Source: Rhizobacter sp.
GTDB lineage: Bacteria; Pseudomonadota; Gammaproteobacteria; Burkholderiales; Burkholderiaceae_C
Reading direction: 5' to 3'
NCBI GenBank assembly: GCA_025360945.1
Contig: JANYBE010000414.1
Location: 1-17,524 of the forward strand
Length of the DNA: 17,524 bases
Below are positions 14,447 through 17,524 of the stretch, piece after piece. The notes under the pieces were generated by a model that saw only the letters and a program-made list of their open reading frames with translations, made no database searches and was not told the DNA's origin. Within the stretch, counting starts at the first letter, position 1; every line of letters starts with the position of its first letter. Made by a program: the position numbers and the translations under genes.

Positions 14447-15499
14447 CTACCGGATACGGAGGACTCGGATCTCTGCGACCGCGCCAGCGCGAGACGGCAC
14501 TGCCACGTAGAGGGTTGACGAGGACGGCACGAACAGCCCCGTTCTAGCGCCCGGCGCGGTAGCTACGCGCTCGACGACTTCGTAGTGGTCCGCGTCGCGC
14601 TGGCGAATGACCTGCACCATACCCCCGCCGCAAATGGCATAGAGCTGATGCCGCTGGCTGTCCAAGAACAGATCGTCGGCATCGCCGCAAACCGGCAGTT
14701 CGGCGACGCGCTTGCCGATGGCGGTGTCCCAGACGAGCAGGGCGGGAGGTCGGCGGGTCGCGACCAGCAGCCTGTGGTTCGGCTCATCCAGCGTCATCGG
14801 GAAGTTCCCCGACGCGCCGGCGATGTCCCAGGTCGCGCTGATGTGTCCGCTCTGGCGATCGACGACCACGATCTGCTTGGCGCTCGGCACGTTGACATAG
14901 ATCAACCGGCCCGCGCTGTCGACCGCGAACCCTTCCGGATGTCCAGGCAGTTCGATTTGCTTGATAACTTGAAGCGTGTTCGTATCGAGAACCGCCAGCG
15001 CGTGGGCGTACCCGGCGAACAACTGACTCTCTGAAGATCGGATGCGCAGGTTGTCCGCGTCGTCGAGACCGTCAGCACTCGCGACGGCGGGGGCCTTGCC
15101 GTCAGCGAAGGCCTGCACGCCGCCGCCCGCCCCATTGGCTACAAATAGGCGCCGCGACTCGGGCGAGTACACCACACCCTGAGGCTCATGCAGGGGCTGA
15201 AGCCTCGCGATGCGTTTGCCTGCGCGCAGGTCGACGACCTCAACAGAGTCGGCGCCTAAGGCAGCGACAAACAGTCGCCCACCTTCGATGTCGATGGCCA
15301 AGTGATCGAGCCTGCCTTGGACCTCGGAGAGTTCGATTTTCTGCCCGAGCAAGAGCGACTGCGCAGCCGCCGGTTGCACGGCCAGAAGCGCCGCCGTGAG
15401 CAGAGCGCCTGCAGCAAGCGCTACTTGGCCGTTCCAGCATGCGTGCGCGGCGGGAGCAGTGGTCCGACGTGGCCTCGCGCGGCCAAGGGTTGAGTACAT
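14447..15499 (-). CDS. Secreted YncE-like beta-propeller protein
   Basis: This 350-residue protein has a basic N-terminus, a hydrophobic stretch (about 26-42) and AAAQ before the mature part, so it should be periplasmic. The rest is a series of ~40-residue repeats typical of YVTN/YncE-type seven-bladed propellers: LFVAALGADSVEVVDLRAGK, YSPESRRLFVANGAGGGVQAF, GYAHALAVLDTNTLQVIKQI, IYVNVPSAKQIVVVDRQSG, LLVATRRPPALLVWDTAIGK and LYVAVPSRAGAVAEIRVL. No catalytic residues or haem motif are apparent, so a binding or scaffolding role is most likely. The ATG at 15499 leaves only about 34 bp to the chrB start, so both promoters must overlap. It precedes the ATP-grasp gene. Confidence 0.82.
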   Translation of the reverse strand: MYSTLGRARPRRTTAPAAHACWNGQVALAAGALLTAALLAVQPAAAQSLLLGQKIELSEVQGRLDHLAIDIEGGRLFVAALGADSVEVVDLRAGKRIARLQPLHEPQGVVYSPESRRLFVANGAGGGVQAFADGKAPAVASADGLDDADNLRIRSSESQLFAGYAHALAVLDTNTLQVIKQIELPGHPEGFAVDSAGRLIYVNVPSAKQIVVVDRQSGHISATWDIAGASGNFPMTLDEPNHRLLVATRRPPALLVWDTAIGKRVAELPVCGDADDLFLDSQRHQLYAICGGGMVQVIRQRDADHYEVVERVATAPGARTGLFVPSSSTLYVAVPSRAGAVAEIRVLRIR

Positions 15500-15536
15500 A
15501 TTGCTTACTCTACATGAATGTATGATCTGCTACATG
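15490..15536. promoter_or_regulatory. Divergent operator/promoter region of chrB and the propeller gene
   Basis: This AT-rich strip between the two starts holds TACAT at 15495, 15511 and 15531. The middle copy forms a perfect inverted repeat, TACAT-GA-ATGTA (15511-15522), and CTACATG recurs exactly 20 bp apart (15510 and 15530). TATGAT (15521-15526) is a good -10 box whose start point would fall at about the chrB ATG at 15534, implying a leaderless or near-leaderless chrB message; I see no well-spaced -35. ChrB proteins regulate chr operons, so autoregulation here is a reasonable inference. Confidence 0.45.
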
Positions 15537-16526
15537 GAACTTTTGGACCCTTCGTGGCTTCTGCTGATCGTCTCGCTCCCCACGTCGAGTGCCACAGGGC
15601 GCATGCGCATCTGGCGCTCGCTCAAGACGCAGGGTTGCATGGCACTGCGCGATGGCGCGTACCTGCTGCCTTCCAAGCCGGAGCATGAGCAGGCGCTACA
15701 GGAACTGGCCGACGAGTGCATGCGTGAGGGCGGCAGCGCCTGGCTGATGGCCGTGCTGCCCCGCTCAGTAGACGAGGCCAGCGCCTACCGGCAACTGTTC
15801 GATCGCAGCGAGGACTACGCCCAACTGCGCAAGGCCTGGAAGGCCGCGAACCGCGGCATCGCGTCGTTGGCGACCCCTGAGCTTGCACGGCTACAACGAA
15901 AGCTGCAGCGCGAGTTCGACGCCGTGCGGACGATCGATTTCTTCCCCGGCGAGGCGAGCGTGGAGGCCGAAGCCGCCTGGACAGACTTCAGCAAACGAAT
16001 TGCGAGATTGTTGTCGCCTGACGAGCCGCACGAAACGAAAGGCCGCATCCCGCAACTGGACGCCAGCAAGTACCAGGGACGAACCTGGGCCACGCGGCGC
16101 CGCCCGTGGGTCGATCGCGTGGCCAGTGCCTGGCTGATTCGCCGCTTCATCGACCGTGATGCACGCTTCCGCTGGCTGGCCTCGCCCTCGGACTGCCCGA
16201 AGAGTGCCCTCGGCTTCGACTTCGACGGCGCGGCGTTCACCCACGTCGGCGACCGCGTCACGTTTGAAACGCTGCTGGCCTGCTTCGGTATGGATGCCGA
16301 CGCCGCGCTGATGCGGCTAGGAACCATCGTGCATGCGCTGGACGTCGGCGGCGAGCCCGTTCCCGAAGCCAAGGGCTTCGAGGCCGTGATGGCCGGCGCG
16401 CGCGAACGCCTGACCGATGACGATGCGTTGCTGGGGGAGATGAGCACGGTGCTCGACTCGCTCTACGCGCACTTCGAGCGGGAGGCGGGACACGGCACGG
16501 GCAAAGAAAGAGGAAGCACCCGATGA
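15534..16526 (+). CDS. chrB: Chromate resistance regulator ChrB
   Basis: This 330-residue protein has both ChrB regions. The N-terminal part (about 7-150) has LLLIVSLPTSSATGRMRIWR, LKTQGCMALRDGAYLLP and a helical stretch with RDFDA-like charged residues. The C-terminal ChrB domain (about 183-320) contains TWATRRRPWVDRVASAWLIR, FIDRDARFRWL, LGFDFDGAAFTHVGDRVTFE and IVHALDVGG. Family members have been shown to act as chromate-responsive regulators of chr operons. An ATG at 15522 would add four residues; I prefer 15534 because a TATGAT box just upstream overlaps 15522, although neither start has a ribosome-binding site. Its stop overlaps the chrA start (ATGA). Confidence 0.9.
   Translation: MELLDPSWLLLIVSLPTSSATGRMRIWRSLKTQGCMALRDGAYLLPSKPEHEQALQELADECMREGGSAWLMAVLPRSVDEASAYRQLFDRSEDYAQLRKAWKAANRGIASLATPELARLQRKLQREFDAVRTIDFFPGEASVEAEAAWTDFSKRIARLLSPDEPHETKGRIPQLDASKYQGRTWATRRRPWVDRVASAWLIRRFIDRDARFRWLASPSDCPKSALGFDFDGAAFTHVGDRVTFETLLACFGMDADAALMRLGTIVHALDVGGEPVPEAKGFEAVMAGARERLTDDDALLGEMSTVLDSLYAHFEREAGHGTGKERGSTR
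16509..16516 (+). promoter_or_regulatory. Strong Shine-Dalgarno site for chrA
   Basis: AGAGGAAG ends six bases before the chrA ATG at 16523, inside the end of chrB. chrA therefore has its own efficient initiation in addition to coupling, unlike chrB, which has no visible site. Confidence 0.6.
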
Positions 16527-17524
16527 ACGAAACCACGCAGGCCATCGAGGCTTCCCCACCCACTACCTACTCCCTCTGGCAACTCGTGCGCTACATGCTG
16601 ACCCTGGGTACCTGGGGCTTCGGCGGCCCGGTGGCGCTGGTCGGCTACATGTACCGCGACCTGGTCGAGAAGCGGCACTGGATTTCGGAGAGCGACTACA
16701 AGGAGGGCATGGCGCTGGCGCAGCTGATGCCGGGTCCATTGGCGGCACAACTCGCGATCTACCTCGGCTACGTGCACTACCGGGTGCGCGGCGCGACGCT
16801 GGTCGGCCTGGCCTTCGTGCTGCCGTCCTTCTTGATGGTCGTGGCCATCGGTGCCGTGTATTCGGCCTATGGCGGCATCGCCTGGATGCAGGCCGTCTTC
16901 TATGGCGTCGGCGCCGCGGTGATCGGCATCATCGCGATGAGTGCCTACAAGCTCACCACGAAGAACATCGGCAAGGACAAGCTGCTGTGGGCGATCTTCC
17001 TCGTCAGCGCCGCGGTGACGGTGATCACGCAATCCGAGATCGTCTGGATATTCCTCGGCGCGGGCGTGCTGGTCTGGCTGGTGCGCGCGCCGCCCAAGTC
17101 ATGGTTCGGCGGAACGGTAAACAGCTTTGCGGCGCCGATCGCTGCCTTCTTCGCCATCGACGCAATCGACTGGCACAAGCTGGGCCAGATCGGTGCGTAC
17201 TTCGCCTATGCCGGCAGCTTCGTGTTCGGCAGCGGCCTGGCGATCGTGCCGTTTCTCTACGGGGGCGTCGTGCAGGAGTACCACTGGCTCACCGACCGGC
17301 AGTTTGTGGATGCGGTGGCGGTGGCGATGATCACGCCCGGTCCGGTGGTCATCACCACCGGCTTCATTGGCTTTCTGGTCGCCGGCTTCTGGGGCGCGGT
17401 CGTGGCAGCGGCCGGCACCTTCATCCCCTGCTATCTGTTCACCATCCTGCCAGCGCCGTACTTCAAGAAGCACGGCAAGCGGCCCGGCATCGTCGCCTTC
17501 GTCGATGGAGTCACCGCTGCGGCG
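16523..17524 (+). CDS. chrA: Chromate efflux transporter ChrA (CHR family; C-terminus outside window)
   Basis: 334 codons are visible and run off the right edge; long-chain ChrA proteins are about 400-450 residues. The internal duplication of the CHR family is clear. The first half has LGTWGFGGPVALVGYMYRD (28-46) and LAQLMPGPLAAQLAIYLGY (65-83). The second half has FVFGSGLAIVPFLYGGVV (233-250) and AVAMITPGPVVITTGFIGF (265-283). Hydrophobic membrane segments fill the rest. ChrA exports chromate from the cytoplasm. It overlaps chrB by four bases, so regulator and pump are one unit, and the message probably continues beyond the window. Confidence 0.96.
   Translation, partial: MNETTQAIEASPPTTYSLWQLVRYMLTLGTWGFGGPVALVGYMYRDLVEKRHWISESDYKEGMALAQLMPGPLAAQLAIYLGYVHYRVRGATLVGLAFVLPSFLMVVAIGAVYSAYGGIAWMQAVFYGVGAAVIGIIAMSAYKLTTKNIGKDKLLWAIFLVSAAVTVITQSEIVWIFLGAGVLVWLVRAPPKSWFGGTVNSFAAPIAAFFAIDAIDWHKLGQIGAYFAYAGSFVFGSGLAIVPFLYGGVVQEYHWLTDRQFVDAVAVAMITPGPVVITTGFIGFLVAGFWGAVVAAAGTFIPCYLFTILPAPYFKKHGKRPGIVAFVDGVTAAA

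Noticed and set aside
13361..14518. Plus-strand frame of 385 codons opposite the ATP-grasp gene
   Set aside because: No recognisable motif; the opposite strand carries several conserved ATP-grasp-type blocks and a ribosome-binding site.

Overview
The window is GC-rich and densely coded, with short gaps and many 1-4 base start/stop overlaps. The gene content points to a betaproteobacterium, most likely Burkholderiales: two Bug/TctC-type periplasmic binding proteins around a GntR regulator, an NCS1-permease histidine kinase, urease subunits, and a chrBA locus. This placement is inference from gene content and base composition.

Region 1 (1-3548) is a small catabolic or uptake cluster. A FadR-type GntR regulator and a first Bug-type solute-binding protein (cut by the window edge) lie on the minus strand. 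A fumarylacetoacetate hydrolase-family enzyme and a second Bug protein, overlapping by one base, are divergent on the plus strand. The first Bug gene has a good sigma70-like promoter whose spacer holds an imperfect palindrome.

Region 2 (3569-10284) is one long minus-strand run. In transcription order it encodes a 1166-residue hybrid histidine kinase with an NCS1 purine/cytosine/allantoin permease domain as sensor, a REC-LuxR response regulator overlapping it by 4 bases, a perfect hairpin, a DUF418/YeiB-type membrane protein, and a YajO-like aldo/keto reductase overlapping that by one base. Between permease and kinase lies a compact segment with eight cysteines.

Region 3 (10285-12674) has ureA, ureB and ureC divergent from the kinase across a 59-bp gap. 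The gap holds a TGGCAC-N5-TTGCA sigma54-type promoter pointing at the kinase, an NtrC-like dyad and a CCACGCGTGG palindrome. The likely reading is that a transporter-like sensor detects a purine-derived or urea-related nitrogen compound and tunes nitrogen scavenging with urease as output. No urease accessory gene (ureD/E/F/G) is visible.

Region 4 (12675-13354) looks like a junction: a truncated C45-family acyltransferase/hydrolase remnant, then about 270 bp with no supportable gene.

Region 5 (13355-17524) is a chromate-resistance locus. chrB and chrA (cut by the window edge) run rightward. Divergent from them, across a few tens of bases with repeated TACAT/ATGTA motifs, are a secreted beta-propeller protein and an ATP-grasp protein of the Cj0069 type. 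With the debris to its left, this part may have arrived by horizontal transfer.
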